Source: Polytrichum commune
Taxonomy: Eukaryota > Streptophyta > Polytrichopsida > Polytrichales > Polytrichaceae
Reading direction: 5' to 3'
Length of the DNA: 64,000 nucleotides
Assembly: GCA_950295325.1 (NCBI GenBank)
Contig: OX485804.1
Coordinates: 46,920,429 to 46,984,428, forward strand
The notes beneath the pieces were generated by a model. It was not told where the DNA came from. It searched no databases and saw only the letters and a list, made by a program, of their open reading frames with translations. How positions within the stretch are numbered: the stretch's first letter is position 1; each line of letters opens with the position of its first letter. The translations under genes were made by a program, and so were the position numbers. Below, piece by piece: positions 1 through 14,802 of the stretch.

Positions 1-2373
1 GAATCTGCGTAAGGGAGGGAGGGAGGGAGAGATTCATCGGCTGCCAGAACAGAATTGAAAGGTGAGGACTCTAGCTGGGCCCCAGTCCCAGGTGAGCCAC
101 AGACAACTTCAATTTCTAAAGGAAATTTAAGCATAGGTAGAAACAACCTTTCTTTCTTTCTTTCTTTCTTTCTTCTAAGTGTGTGTTAACTCGAGGGTCC
201 AAGACCAAAGAAACTCTAAATTGAGCAACCTTGTTGTTTTAGAGCACTTTTTTGGACTCAAGGTGTTTACACTAGGGTTCGAGTCCAAGGTATATAGTAT
301 AGGTCCGGCTCAATCCTTTGCACATGTACGTATGACACATCACTTTAACATGATCCTTACCAAGACGGTGGGGAACGGTGGGGAAACATTCTCACAACCA
401 CTATCACCACCACGTTGATGTGGCCCTCTAGTGCGGCACTCCCACATCCATGATCAATCTTAGTTGTTTGATCGGATCATGAATCATCTTATCCTCTTCA
501 GTCATGAACGTTGTCATCTCCAATTTCAAAATCAGAGTTGAGATTGAAAAGTCATAAGAATTCAATAGGGCGCTTCTGTTCTTTTTAAGTGATCACATAA
601 GCCCTCTTAAATATGTTAACAATTGGCTCTAGAATAATGTATGTATTCTATATACATAGTTCAATCTCATAGTAACATATGTCTTTTTAGTGTCCATTCT
701 AAGCTACAAGCCTTGCCATATAGGTATATGAAATAAGAAGGGTGACTACATAAAGTCCACATTCCTAAAGTCTAAGTTCCTCTCTAAAAATGTGACAAAA
801 CAATCTTCTACTAATTACAGGTTTGGTGAACAAATTGTGAATGTTTTTCATTCATTTTGTAAACTCTAGGTTTCCCGTTGCAATTACCTAATCTAATGGT
901 TACCAAGGTGTGTGCCCACGCTTCTTAATCACACCTATATTTGAAGGTAACATGTAAAGGCTTGTAGGTAAGTACCATACACTAGAAAGACATATGTGAC
1001 AATGAGATGATACTATGTGCACAAAATACAGTAACCATCCTAAGTTCATCTATAAAACACAATTTGTGAAGGCCTATGTGGTCGTTTAAAGAGGTATTGA
1101 ATAATCACATTAGGCTCTCAGAGGTACTAAGGTACGCAAGTGTTATTTGGCTACTTTCCTTAATTAAACCTATATTTGATTGGTGTGTGGTTAGGTGAGG
1201 ATCAAAGAACAAACGATATAAAGTTTAAACACCATACACACTTGTTTCAAATAGATTGGACTACATCTTCAAAATTTTCTCAACTATTTCACAACATGAT
1301 TGAAAGGACTCATGTGTTTAGTGAAGGAACCAACAAACATGCACTTCCAATAATCATAACTAAACCAAAATAGATATGATTTTTTGTTGATGCTTCATCA
1401 TGGATTTGCTAATGCAACACATGTTTCGGTAACTAACTCTAATTGGTAGGCGCTGGAAAACATGAAAAAGGATCTAAATAACACCCACATACCTTACATC
1501 TGCTCTAATTCTTGAATTCGGATCACAATCTTCTGTGATCTTGTACTTGCTAATCAGAGGAGAAAATTCCTGAACCAATCCAACAATCGTAAGTGTTTGT
1601 GCAGTTTGCAGTGCCGACAGTACAGCCACATGGATTGCTCCGCCTTAAAGTGCCATTCCGTGGGTCATACGAACTACACAAATAAAATAGGTAAAAGATT
1701 ACAACCATCATTTGTCTGGCAGTAAAGCACACGTGGTTCACTGAACCTCATATGGTTCCAATGAGAGTACCTTACCCTAGCAGAGAGACAAAGTAAGTTA
1801 CCATGTGGACTGAGAATGACCATTGATTGATCAACGTTAGATGGCCCACAATCTCGAAGAATATGCATGCCTGAACCTTTTTGCCTTCCTTTTCCGTCAC
1901 GGTAAGTAACCCTAGAATGGGCCCACATAATAAGAGTGGTAAGCTTCGCTTGGCCTTTAGGCTGGCTGCTCTGTTGTGTCTGCCCTTGCTTGAAGATAGA
2001 TTGTGATTTATGATCAAACCTTTTGCATGGAAACTTGGCCTGACGGCAACCACTCTATCTTGCTCCTTTATCCAACCTTCTTCACAAGCTGACAGGCTTA
2101 TATTTTTGGCCCGAATTTCGAGCGAAAGTCCATACCTATTCACCAACTTGTAGTTTAGTTTCATAGCCTCCAGGCAGAAAGGGATTTGGGCGAACCAACC
2201 CATACACTCGTTCCTTGTTGTTGGATGCCTAAACTCTTGCCTCCAAGCAACCAGTGTACAGGTTGGTTCGCCCCAGCTGGCAGAAAGGGTAGTCATTGGG
2301 AACTCTAAACAAAAAAGAGGTGTAATTGTCACAGTGGATATCAAGACTGGGATCCTCCCATACCTCGGTTACG
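1..2373. other. Intergenic, no gene recognised
   Basis: Holds a (GGGA)n run at 16-30, a (TTTC)n microsatellite at 148-173, a plus-orientation family A fragment at about 540-745 and a minus-orientation relative at about 1131-1497 that starts TAAGGTACGC and ends ACATACCTTA. A 190-codon minus-strand open frame at 2344-1772 has no recognisable domain and is not called. A 13-bp inverted repeat (GGGCGAACCAACC, 2188-2200) has its partner near 2261. Confidence 0.6.
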
Positions 2374-2998
2374 TAAGGTAGACGTGCCCAATTCAATTGC
2401 TTATTTTAATTGGACACTTATATTTGAGTAGAATGTGGTTCATGTATATTAAGAACAACGTTTTCTCTATGGAAAACATCGTTTGAGAACGTTCTTCGTT
2501 CTAGAATGTTTTAAAGGGTTGTTTCTATTCACACGTGGATTTTAGGGTTCATGAAGATTGTCCAAGGACGGGGTCTCAAAACAAGTCAGAATGTCCACGT
2601 TTTATTTTATTTTTTAACGGTTGTTGGCATTTTAGAACGTCTTAAAACACTTTTTGTCCTAGAACATTCCCGTTCTTAGTACCCATGTGCAGTTAGGTGT
2701 GGTTCCATGAACGGAGACCGAAACACACATGTGTTTAAAAGAGCTTGGACTATGCGTTCAAATTATGATAAGGCTTAATAGTCAAAATTACTAGGGGGAA
2801 CTTAATAACCACTTAATTAACACTTGATGAGCTCAAGAATCTTCACTTTGATTTTTTTTAAGTAAGATATGGAAATTGTGAAGAAAACAACTTTTGCCTT
2901 AATTTGATTTGCTAACCATTTCGTACTAATTGCGTATTTCATATCCTAGGAGAAGTGAGCTAGTTGGGAAAAGTAACCATTTAAGGCCCATGTACCTT
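2374..2998 (-). mobile_element. Family A element with a nested insertion
   Basis: Bounded by TAAGGTAGACGTGCCC at the left and CCATGTACCTT at the right, inverted relative to the copies at 17570 and 23239. A block of about 235 bp (about 2448-2682) interrupts the family order. It has its own imperfect ends, TTAAGAAC and GTTCTTAG, and reads as a second element inserted into the first. Confidence 0.65.
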
Positions 2999-4834
2999 GC
3001 AACACAATAATGGTTTCATTAATAATGGAAAATTTAAGCAAATAGGTTTCATTGCATGAATAATGACAACATAACAAGGAATCAAAACCCACAAAGAAGC
3101 CATGCTTGAAGGGGGCATGGGTCTAAGACCAACCAAGACACAAAAGACATAGAAAGCCAAGATAATTTGACAAAATGAACCATAAATGAGAACACCCATG
3201 TATTTGTTGGAGGTTCAAAATTGACTTTGTTTGTAAAATCCAACATGTTGGTTTTTGTCCTCCATGTACAAAAGGCTTTAGTGTGCCTTAGGTTTCATGG
3301 CACCATGTCAAGGGGCTGGTAATCACCTGCCCATTAACCTATCCCGTATAGGTTAATGGTTGATGCATGGCCTATGCATAGCTAACTAATAGTCACTACC
3401 TTAATTTGGAGTCGTTGATGGCAATGCTTGCATTATATCTCCAAACATATATGCCTATATAGGGTTCCCAAATTGCTCACCTTAAGCTTACATGGCTGCC
3501 ACAAATTATTGACCCTTAATCACAACATAGGTTCTAAACTAAAACCTCGTCGGTCTTTCAAGGAGTATTAACCTCCTCTTGAAAGTATTGAGGTGGTTAA
3601 GAATTGAATTTGTGATTACAAACTTGGTAACAGATGTGAGAAGCCGTGGCATGGGTTATAGTAGGCTCCTAACCTACCAAGCAATAGTAGAGGCAAGGTA
3701 GATGTTGGGTGCCTATCACAACAAATGGTGGGGCAACACACCTCCATTACGGGAAGTAATGGTCATGCCATGGTAAAGTCGTCAATTGCAAGTGATAACA
3801 TAGGCATACCTAATTCGGATGCTTTCCTCTTTGCACCCACTTCCAGTAAGATATGCAACATGCAAATAGTGCAAGCTGATTAGCAGATCCAAATTGTGCC
3901 CATAGCCATTTGTGTTGTCACTACACTTGACAGATGCATTCTGCTTCTTCATGCATCCAAATGGTACAAAGTTGATTGCTAGATTAATCTGGCTTCAAAC
4001 CTGACCAAGCTCTGAGGCAGATGCTATCAACATATATTTCTGGAAGTTCTATGAAACCATCTAAGGTGACGTGGGGCCTTATGTGGTCATCTTTTTTAAG
4101 TAGACACCTACATAGAAATGCAATGTGGTTGTTGTTGGGTTAGTTCAGCACTGCAATATGTATATATATAATAGTCAGGGAGGTCTTATACAACAACCAA
4201 TGTATCTGAAAATAGCATTTTGAAAACTCCACTGGGAGCAAACACAACAGCAACAGACCGCCATTGCAATGAAATACCATGTCTCCAGAACATTATTCGT
4301 GAAGCACCATCGAGGTGTGAAAGTGATCAATTTCGGTTTCTAATCCATAGATGTTACATTGATACAATTGCTGCTGCTCCCCAACTAATTTGTAGGCAGC
4401 AGCGTTGCACCCGGTTTCTGAAAGTGAACTAACTATCCAGGAAACTAAATGACGTGGACAATCAAGTCAGCTGACTGCTGTGTATAATTTGATCGATCCA
4501 GTGCTGAGATGCACTATTTGGCCTTCCAAAGCTATTATCAAGAGCTTCAGAGGCGAAGAACATGAGACAAGGGCGTTAGCCACCTGTTTTCTACAAGATG
4601 CCAGTCACTCATTCTTGAGTTCTTAGCGGCTTTGTGATGTTGAACTACATTCCACTGTCTGCTAGGGAGGGGAAATTAACAGATCTGGTGTTGGTTGCAA
4701 TGTCTCTGTGATTAACTGGTACACCCCAACAATTACCAAGGCTGTGCTAGGTAAATATGTTGTTGTTTGTCATCTGCCCTAAGCCCTGGAAATTGAGTTC
4801 TATCTCACAATTTAAAGTTGGTAGTTTCCCCTTG
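2999..4834. other. Intergenic, 3' flank of REN1
   Basis: No gene recognised. It contains a perfect 12-bp hairpin at 3331-3359 and a short TA run near 4158. The last few hundred bases should include the REN1 3' untranslated region and polyadenylation site, neither of which I can place. Confidence 0.5.
3331..3359. repeat. Perfect 12-bp hairpin
   Basis: CCATTAACCTAT, loop CCCGT, ATAGGTTAATGG. No adjacent coding frame and no following T-run, so it is reported only as a structure. Confidence 0.8.
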
Positions 4835-7800
4835 TTAACGATTTGCGAGAGAATGCAATTCTACCATCAAGTCATGGCCAGTGAGGGAGCTCGGAATGAG
4901 GCTTGGGTCCAGGCTACTCAGCTGGTCCATAAGCTGCAACCGCCGCTCTTTGAAAAAATGAAGCCGTGATGTTAATTCCACCATAGCTTCTGATGCACTT
5001 GAAGACTGCTTCTGAACAGCAGGTGGCCCTTTGACATTTCCATGTCCAGTCTGTGACAACAGATACAACAATTTTGCACACTCAGGAGTGTAGAGCCGTT
5101 TTGCTGATGTGTATATTCCTGATTGTATACAAAGAGGCAAATCATCACCCGCAATGTATAACCAGTCATGGCTGCTAATGGGCACGTGTCGGATTGCCGT
5201 TGGCTGTCATAGGCACAAAACGCCTACCTTGCCATCACCAGGGCACAATAGGCCGGGTGGCTAGTACAGCCCTTGACAGGGCTCCTTGCATCCATTACCT
5301 AGTTGATACAACAGATTTGCACACTCAGGAACGTAGAGCCATTTCATCGATGCGTCTATTCCTGATTGTATACAAGAGGTACATTATCACCCACAATGGA
5401 TGACCAGCCATGGCCTGACGACTACGTCTGGTAATGGACCCGTGTCGCATTGCCGTTGGCTGCACAAAGCACCTACCTTGCCACTACCGGGACACAGTAT
5501 CCCGGTTTCTACTACAGCCCGTGGCAAGGCTCCTCGCATCCATCACCTAGTTGATACAACAACTTTGCACACTCAGGACCGTAGAGCTATTTACTGTCTA
5601 TTCTTGATTGTATAGAAAGGGGCACATCATCACCCGTAATGGATGACCAGCCATGGCCTGACCACTACGTCCGGTAAGGGACATGTGTTGCATTGCCATT
5701 GGCTGTAGTAGGCACAAAGCACCTACCTTGCCACGACTAGGGCACATTAGGTCAGGTGCCTACTACAGCCCGTGGCAGGGCTCCTTGCATCCATTAATGA
5801 GTTCAAAGCAGACAACCGAGAAAGACTGAAGTTCTTTAATCGGAAGGGCAAGACATTGCAAAAAGTAGGAATGGATCAACTTTGCATTTAGACTAAGGTG
5901 GAAAAGAAAATCATCACAGAATGAATGACAAAGGAATGCAATATCGAGGTATTGTACCTCTAGATCGAGGTGGAGTCTTTTTCCAGAATGAGCACCCTCC
6001 AACATTAAATTATTGGCACCACCCTCCATCCTCATTTGGGTGTCTCCATCATAGTCTGAAGGGTTAATCAATGGGAGGTCAGACTGATTTCTCCAAGCAA
6101 ATTGCCGACCCGCAGCCGAGGGTCCAGCTGGTGGACGCAATGCTCGCCAGTCAGCTAACTCATGGGGGGGACTACTTCGATGCTGCACAGTTATCATGCC
6201 TTTTGGTCTTTCACTAAGAACTGCGTCCTGTAAGGGTTTCGGGACCACTGGTCAGGATTTTTTGCTATAAAAAGATTAAATAAAAGTCAACAGTCATACC
6301 GGGCACCATGCAGCAACTTCCATTGAATGTTAACATAATCAACGCCTTATTTAACATGACTAGAGGCTACATTTAGTTCTGCGAGTGCAGTGCACTGTGG
6401 GTTGACCAAGTAGTCAAAGGTGGCTGGATATTCTTGTCTGCAGTCCAGGTGCTGAGGATTTGTGCAAAAAGATGAACAATCAGACAGTCAGTCAAACAAA
6501 AACCAGAAGTTTTAGAAGTTCGGATTTAGGGTTTAGGGTTTTAGGGGACGGTGAACAAGAAGAACTGAAGAAGCTTGCAATATCTAAGCAGGTCTACATG
6601 CACTTTTTGTAGGATATGAGACACAAAATTAGTGCAAGATGGTTAGCAAGTCCAAATTATGCCTGTACCCTTTTTCGTCAAAATTTTCAGAGCTTGTATG
6701 AATACCTTGTCCATTATCAAAGTCAAGATCCTCTTTCTCGTTAACTGATCATATAGGTCCCTCTGAATTATGTTGACTATTGAACCTATAGTCGTTTAGG
6801 GTTTAGCATGTAGTCCAAACTCTTGGAAACACATGTCTTTTTAGTGTCCATTCTTAGATCCACACCTAACCACATGCCACTCAAATATAGGTGTCTGATT
6901 AAGATGAGTAATCAAATTGGGCCCACACACTCTGAAGGGTGAAAAAGACAGGACTGACAGTGAATCAGATAAAGAAGAATCACCTCATTTTTTAGCTTCT
7001 CTTGATGGCATAGAGCAAGTGTGACATCCAACTCCTGCTGTAATATTTTCCTGCAGAGATGTTCCACAAATTTAACTCAGGTTTGCAAGACAAATCAGTA
7101 GGTTCTAAACCGCCCAATAGACCAAATGCAAATTTTCACATCTACCATGAGATACCGACTTCTATTATTTTCTGACAGTACATGCTTGATCTCATGATGT
7201 GTAAAACTTACTGTTGTGCTTGAAGGCTCTTGATTCGTTGTCTTTCTGAAGAATCCATAACACTTGCCATCCCATGTTGTGCATGATGTTGCCGGCTGAA
7301 CTGGGTTTGAACTTCAGCAAGCTTTTGCTTCAACCTTGCAACGCCCGCTTCTACAGCAGCTATTTCTTGCATTTCTGCATGCATCTGCACAACAAGGTGT
7401 ATCATGTGTAGATGAGAACGCAAAACTGATGCACAAAAAACACAAGGACAACTATAAAATATGTTCATCACAATCTCCATTTAAACATAATAAGTCCTGC
7501 AAAAAGTGACTAGAAAAAACCACATCCATGGACATTATACCTACACAAGCAATCCAAGTAGTAATCTGCAGACAATAGTAATTTCTGCAGAAAAGACACC
7601 TGTGAGTCAAAAGATGGGGTAGCTGACACGCTAACGCCATAATCCAGTTCGGCTTTCGAATCACACTCTGTTTGTAGAGACTCCTGCAGCCTTGCAACCT
7701 GAAATCCGTAACCAACACCTCTTATTTTTATAACTCAAACGTGGAAAGAAAACCCGTCCACAAAGGAAAGTCTGCATGTAAAGAAATACAGACATATGTT

Positions 7801-10800
7801 CATCTCAAACCAAGATGTAACACAATAAATATTACTCAGCACAGAACCACAAAAATCTGGGATGTACTTACATCTTGTTCAAGTGCCAAACGTCTGTCAT
7901 GCAGAGCTTGTTTTCTCCTTTCCAAGCTGGCTTGTAGAATGGCGTTGCCTTTTGCCTAATTGAACACAATGCCAAACAATCTATAAAACTGAGGAATAGC
8001 TTTCCCTTGCTCCTTCTTAAATAACTAAATTCATCAGAAAAGTACCCAATAGCTTTTTAGTATTTGTGTAGTACCTCTTTTTCAATTCGGTTTCTCAAAT
8101 CTGCCTTCATCACCTCCAGCCGTTGTACAGCCAACCTGCACCCCGAACAAGGAGTGAGAATTCTGATGGCAGTCACAAAGAATCTCAAAGTTACATTACG
8201 AATCATGAAATTAAGATACAAAAAAGCTGCACCTTCTATAGTACTTCACAGCAGTACCTACTAGTTTCAAGAAAACCTAATACCGTTTTGATTTAGTCTG
8301 GATGGAACACTCACTCTTCCTCTTCAGATGAATCGACAGCATTGACATCCGAATTTGAGCTTTTCTTGGAGCTCTGCAAACAAAGAAAATGTCTCAGTTC
8401 CACAGTTGCCATCAGCTTGTGCTGTCTAATTTAGCCCTTAACGGTCGAAGAGGCCCATTACAGGCCTGAAGATGTCATAGGAGTTTAGAATAACTTCTTG
8501 ATGATTTGAGCTAAAACAATCATTAGTGATGGCATCTAAATTAGCACCTTCATCATATGCATAGTTCCAATCAGAGCATACATATATGTAGAACGACTTA
8601 TAGGAAGATCTGAGCTCATATGATAGAAACGAACCTTGTATATCTAATCACTGTTGCCACATATGACTTTATTTCCATTTCCTCTTTTCCAAAGGTTATC
8701 CTAAATATGGACTCAACACTTGAGGGGTTAAATTCATAATAGCACACAGAGCTCACTGCCATATCAAAGTTTGGATATGCCACATACAGAGGAAAGGCCC
8801 CACAGAGACGTTCTTTTGCTGCTGGTTGTTGACACCCACGGCTTCACATGGATCCTGCTGCTCTTCTTATCAGATTTTGACCCACGTTCGAAAGGCATTT
8901 TCTTGCCATCTCCCCATGGAAATGCAGAGTGACCCATGCTGTGTGCTTTCGGAACATCATTGTCCATAATAACTAGAGGTGGATTTATTTCATCCTCGTC
9001 TCCTGTTGCCAGAGCAGGTGGTTGCCCAGCAGCTTCTTCCATGCTCGCCCCCTTTGGTAGTGTATTCGAAGATTCAAAGCCACTGGAGCACTCCGTGTCT
9101 GAATCCTCACCTTCAAATACCTGTAGACATACAGGTCCTCTTTGTCAAAGCAACTCATGCTCAGATCACTTGTTACCTACCCCTTCTCCATATGTTAAGA
9201 TGGAGATTAGATTTTACCAAGAAAGAAAGATGACTCCAGATATTGCCACCAGCCTGAATTATGGTGTTGCTTCATCTTTGAGATGGTCTAAGTTTATATG
9301 TAATCCCAAAATGGGCATCACGAAAAATTAGAGACCCCCCGAAGACTACTGCCTCCTTTCAAAGGTGAACAACTTGAACTGACAGGACAAACCAGTATGC
9401 ACCTATCTATGTTCCCCCAGGGTAAGTTTCCAAGATTCCAATGTGATTGATTGAAAAAACCCAGTTCACCCAGATACCCCTACTCTGATTGGGTGAACCA
9501 TAGCTGGTAGGGTGCAAAGGTCACCCATCCAGCTCAACCTCAAAGTTCCATGGGATCCAGGTTAAGGGCTTGGGTTTTAAGCCACTCCTTAATTATAACG
9601 ATAGAAAATGTTCTCACATTGATCACAGAAAAATTGATCACCTTGTAGTTGTAGGTATCACTGCCGATGTGACTGCTGCTTTCACTAAGAGTGCAAGAGA
9701 CAGCATGTTCAGCGACCTCCTCACCATACTCGTGGAGATCATTAGGGGCATCATGAAATTTATTTTCTTCCTCAGTCATTATGTATGTTGCAGGTTCAAC
9801 ATCCTCCTCACCAGATGACCCATCTGCTGCACGGGCCTCCAAAGCCTGATATTCAGGTGTGCAGGATGATGAGGCTGATTGTAAACCATTGTCCTGATGA
9901 TGCATAAACATTTTGTTAGATCAACCCTTAAAACTCAGTGCACATGCGTCAAAACAACACCGCACTAAGGAAATATCCAAACTTGTTGAAAAACACCAGT
10001 CTCCACATCTACTACATTCTGTAAATGTCGAACAGCGAGGATGCATGGGTGGTGAGGCCATCAACTTTAGACCTTTCCAAAACGGCCAGTTGTCAGCGGC
10101 GGCATCATGAGCAGATAGTGAGGGACGGCCAAGGACATTAATTCATATCCACAGGTGCAATGTGCCCGAACTAGTCTAACATACATTCTGGAAAGGTTGA
10201 ACGGCGAAGACGCAGGGTTGGTGAGGCTGTCAACGTTCAACCTTTCCAAAATGGTCAACTGTCGACGACAGCATGTTGCAGGATGGCCTGGGACATTGAT
10301 TCATATGCACATATGCGACAGCAGGAACGGCACAGGCCCAAACTAGGCCCATCCTGTATCAACAGTGTTGGAATCCCATTGAGAGATAGATGATAATGAG
10401 AAGTATGGAGCTCAATAGAGGAGATCCTTTGGGGTTTCAGTGGCATCCAATTTCAGCTTACTTCAAAAATATGATCATACTCCTCCAACAACGTTGTCAC
10501 AATCGACTGCGCGTAATGTGCAGCTGCAGTTGCTGCCAAAAGCTCAGCTGCATTGTCGGGAGAGCTTATTTCAGTTTCATTGTCCAACCCACACTCACCA
10601 GCTAGCAGTGGCCTCAACAACAGTGGCGCCATACAAGCAGCAACAGCAGATGAAGTCATTCGATTATCTTCCATACGAGCAGATACAGCTCGCATCATCC
10701 TCAACACTCTGGAAGCACAATACAATTGTCACTAAAAGTAAAAAAAAAAATGCCTAGGAAGATTCCTAGAAAATGTCACTCTTCAATCAGGTCAAAGAAC

Positions 10801-13800
10801 TGAAATCTCTTGCAACACAAATCTCAAGTAACTGCATATATACATCATTTAAAGTTCTTATTTCAAAAAAAATCATTGGACCTCTTTTGGTACAATGCAA
10901 CCCTGAAACTGGACTGAAGTGCATTTATTATACAAGACACATGAAAAACACATGAAGATAGTACATTGTACCTTAGTAAAAGGAGACGATTGGGTTCGGG
11001 ACATGTGTCAGTCACAGCTATTTTCATAGAGGAGATGCGAAGCTCTTTTGCTTCCAGCCCTGGCATTTGCTATTGAGTTAACACTAATGGTATAGACAAA
11101 CCAACTTGCATAACCAATCCCATGGAACAAAACAGTTCACATGTTTACGAGAAGATTTCTGTTTGTGAAATTAAACTTTGTTAGGATTACTAGCAACATC
11201 AGCCAGCATTTTATTTCCTGTAGGAAGACACTCGAGCGTTGAGTATGAAGAAGGTGCTTACTTTGAGCTTCAAGAAGAGCAATGCAGCAGGATGTGGGCA
11301 CAGGAGAGGATGGCAGCTCCCGAAGCACATGCTGCATCGACCATGTCAATTTGATCAACTTTCAAACAACCAAAAAATGCAAGTTTCTCAGTGAGAAGTC
11401 GCCATCTCAATGCCAATAAGACACATCAAAAGTAAATGCTCTCGTGAGTTAATGAGAAGCAAAAGTGCAGATCATCCCAGAGATGACTTGCAATCCATCA
11501 ACAGACAACAAAGTTAATAGCACACCTTGATGCAGTCACCAATTACATGGGCATCTTCGTGAGATGAGATTAGGTTTTTCCCTGCACGGCATGCAGCAAT
11601 TTAGACTTCAATATCGATCAAAAGGCAACCCTCAAAGAAAGAACAATTCAGTCATGCAGGTACTTGACAACAAGGTAAACCTTGTACCTAATACCATTTT
11701 GTTCTGAAGGGAAATGTACTCAAACAGATCGATCAAAATAGCCTACCTTGCTCATAGTCAAGGACACGACGCTCGACATCCTCAACGTCCGCAGACTGGC
11801 GCAGAATACCCTCCACTCCAACTCCTACTCCCAAAATTGCACAAATTTTTTGGTTAATGCCAAGATTCTGCTCGATGGCAATTTAGGGAAGAGCGGATTG
11901 CCTCCATAGTGGTCAGGCCAAGCATCTTTTCTCTGACATGTCTATTCCTGATTGGATACAAGGAGACGCATTCTCCACCAAAATTGATGACCTTCTCATG
12001 GCTTGATCACTACATCCAGGAATGGACACGTGTTGCCATGCCGTGGGTTGTAGTAAACACAGAATACCCACCTTGTCACTTAATCCCGTGGCAGGGCTCC
12101 TTGCATCCGTTACCTAGTTCCATATGTTCTGGGGTTCAAGCAATGGGGCTGACGTACCATGATTTTCAATAAAAGTGAGAGCCTTCTCCAAGAAGGATGG
12201 GCTTCCATCAGCGTCTTCCAAAGCCAGTACAATCGGTCCCCCAACAACCGAGGATTTGATAGGCTTTCGGCTGCTTCCACCTGAACCTATAGCCAGAAGA
12301 AAAATTCCTATTACGACTGGACCATTCATAAGAATGACCTCACAGAGATAAAGTTAAACTCTAAAATACCACCCAGATTCATTCATAACATTAGAGTTAT
12401 CCTTTTAACTCAATGGGACTTTTTATCAGGGTTTGGTCCCCTATGATTCTTCATTGGCCGTTTTGCATACAATATTGTTAATTCCACTTGTGTATGCTGA
12501 GTGATAGTGTTAAAATTTGAGTGAACCGCAACCTATTTCAGTTCATTGAAGGCCAACCTCATTTTAGCACCTCTTGGCATGCCCAAGTGAGTGCAACCCT
12601 CAATGAACCGAAAATAGGATTTCCTTCATTCAAACCTGCACACTTACCTCCAAGCATGCACCAAAAAAACTTACCAAACATGGAAGGTATCCTACTCAAC
12701 ATAACCAACTCCCGACCAAATGCCATGTCCAGTTAGAGGGTAACTCTATTCTTAATTACAAGCTGTGATCTGCTACTAAAAAATTGGCTAACCTTGCTCT
12801 GATGCATACTCCGCAACATCTTGTGATTCACTCTGTAAGCTTGAAGTCGCACTTAATGTGGATGGTGCAATGGGAGCTGCCAGTAGCGCCCGCTCCAATG
12901 CATCTTTCCATTCTTCAACTTCTTCCACAGTTTCCGCCTGTAAAAGATTCCCAATATGAAATACATTATTCTAACAATTTAGTAATAGACGATGTAAACA
13001 CAACCAAGGCCAGCAGGGGTTTAGGGCTTAGGATTAGGGTTTGGAACACATCACCGTCTTTCTTGCTAACCTACAAACACCTAGAGCCAAGCTGGTACAA
13101 GGTGCGTTTACATACACTTCAGTTGGGTTTAGGACCAACCTTCAACCACGACTTTAAAAAAACTCGTTTACACACAACTCCTACTCTTGGTCGTCTTTCC
13201 TAATGGTGCAATCTGTGGAGGGGTGACAAAAAAATTATGCATTCTAGTGGAAAGTTTGTCTGAGAGTAATTGCCTCTACAAACCCTCTCCTGTTCTTTGG
13301 CCTTGAAGACATTCTATCCCGACAACCCAGAGTATCTACAAACAAAATCGAACTAAAAAAAGTAAATCACAACCATTGCAGCAACTACTTCCACCTACAC
13401 CGTATTTCATAGTTGGGCAAGGTAAGTACTTGTGCTTGTGCTTGTTCTCGTCATCAATGCACCTTACCCCTTCTTAATCCATCAAAAGCAGAGCCAAATA
13501 AAAGTAAACCACAACGAAACCGTGGTTGTGTGTAAAATGCACCTTGAGGCTAAAGAAAATTGCACACCTTACAGAAAGCATTACAAGAATCAATCATGAA
13601 GAAATGTTTGAATAGACAGCTTCGACAGTCGGAAGTACAGTGATGGAAATGACATCCACTTAGATTTCCATATTTGATCATGTCAAGTATGTTGGATTTT
13701 CCGTGATTTTCGTGGACTAGGTACTAAACAAGAGTGAAGTCAAGGAAGGACAAGCAAATGATCAATTCTACAACAACTCTATGAAAGAAGCATGTCTGGA

Positions 13801-14762
13801 CACTAGATACCTAACAACTCTAAATTATATCTTTACCTTGAGAGCGAATGCCCTCCCATCAGGGAAGAGGACCGTCAGCAGTTTCTTCTCAGTCCGAACA
13901 AGCACACTGCTCACATGCCCACTATTGGTGATTGAACTGCCGGAAACTGCCCATTCTCTGCCCACAGACAGTTGTTATGGCGCAAGCACACACACACACA
14001 CAAACACTAAATCTCAATCTAAAGAGTTTTCAACTTCCACATTCTGCCCAAACCAAATAAAATAATGAACAGAACCTACAATATACTCCTGCCATGAGTC
14101 TCCCTAAGCAGAAACTAAACCTACATATATATCACTAGAGTTATCCTTTTAGCTCAATGGGACTTTTCATCCGTAGTTGGTGCCCTTTCCACTTGTGGTT
14201 CATGCTCGGAGGTATTCTTTGACTTTGAATTTGAATGAAGAGCAACCTATTTCGATTCATTAAATGCCAAACTCAAACTAGCACCTCTTGGCATGGAAAA
14301 AGGAGTTCGACCCTCAATGAACGATATAGAATGTTTTTCTTTCTTCATTCGAACCTCCACACTACTACATTCAAGCATGCAATAGTGTTGTACGCAAAAC
14401 AACCAACTCCCGACCAAAAGTCATGTTGAGCTAAGGGTAAACGTTATTTTGTTCTGGAAACTTTGCAAAAATACATTGCAGCGATTGATATGCACCATTT
14501 CAAAACAACTGAGACGCACCATCAAAAAAGAGATCAAGTATACAACATCCACTAGTCTTGTGGTTAACAAATGCAGGTGTGAGGAAAATATGCTCACCTC
14601 CCGGAGTTGTTCAGATCGATTCCTCCAAGAGTCAAGTTCTCGTCACCCGGTTTCGAGGGATGCGTATCCTACACCCATTGCGCAAATTATATGGTTTATT
14701 AATCTGACGCAATTCAACGTGTCATAGTATAGTGAAAATCCTTAATGTTTTCGCCAGAAAAT

Positions 14763-14802
<40 letters not shown>

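Noticed and set aside
1772-2344. 190-codon minus-strand open frame
   Set aside because: Longest frame outside the three genes in its region, but no domain, no repeat pattern and no splice context; it starts beside a repeat border. Chance cannot be excluded.
5060-5803. CRISPR-like array
   Set aside because: Units of 242 bp are contiguous, without unique spacers; an ordinary tandem repeat in an intron.
6523-6545. TTTAGGG-like repeats resembling telomeric DNA
   Set aside because: Only two or three units, inside an intron; similar short TTTAGGG/TTAGGG runs occur near 6795 and 13020. Not an interstitial telomere array.
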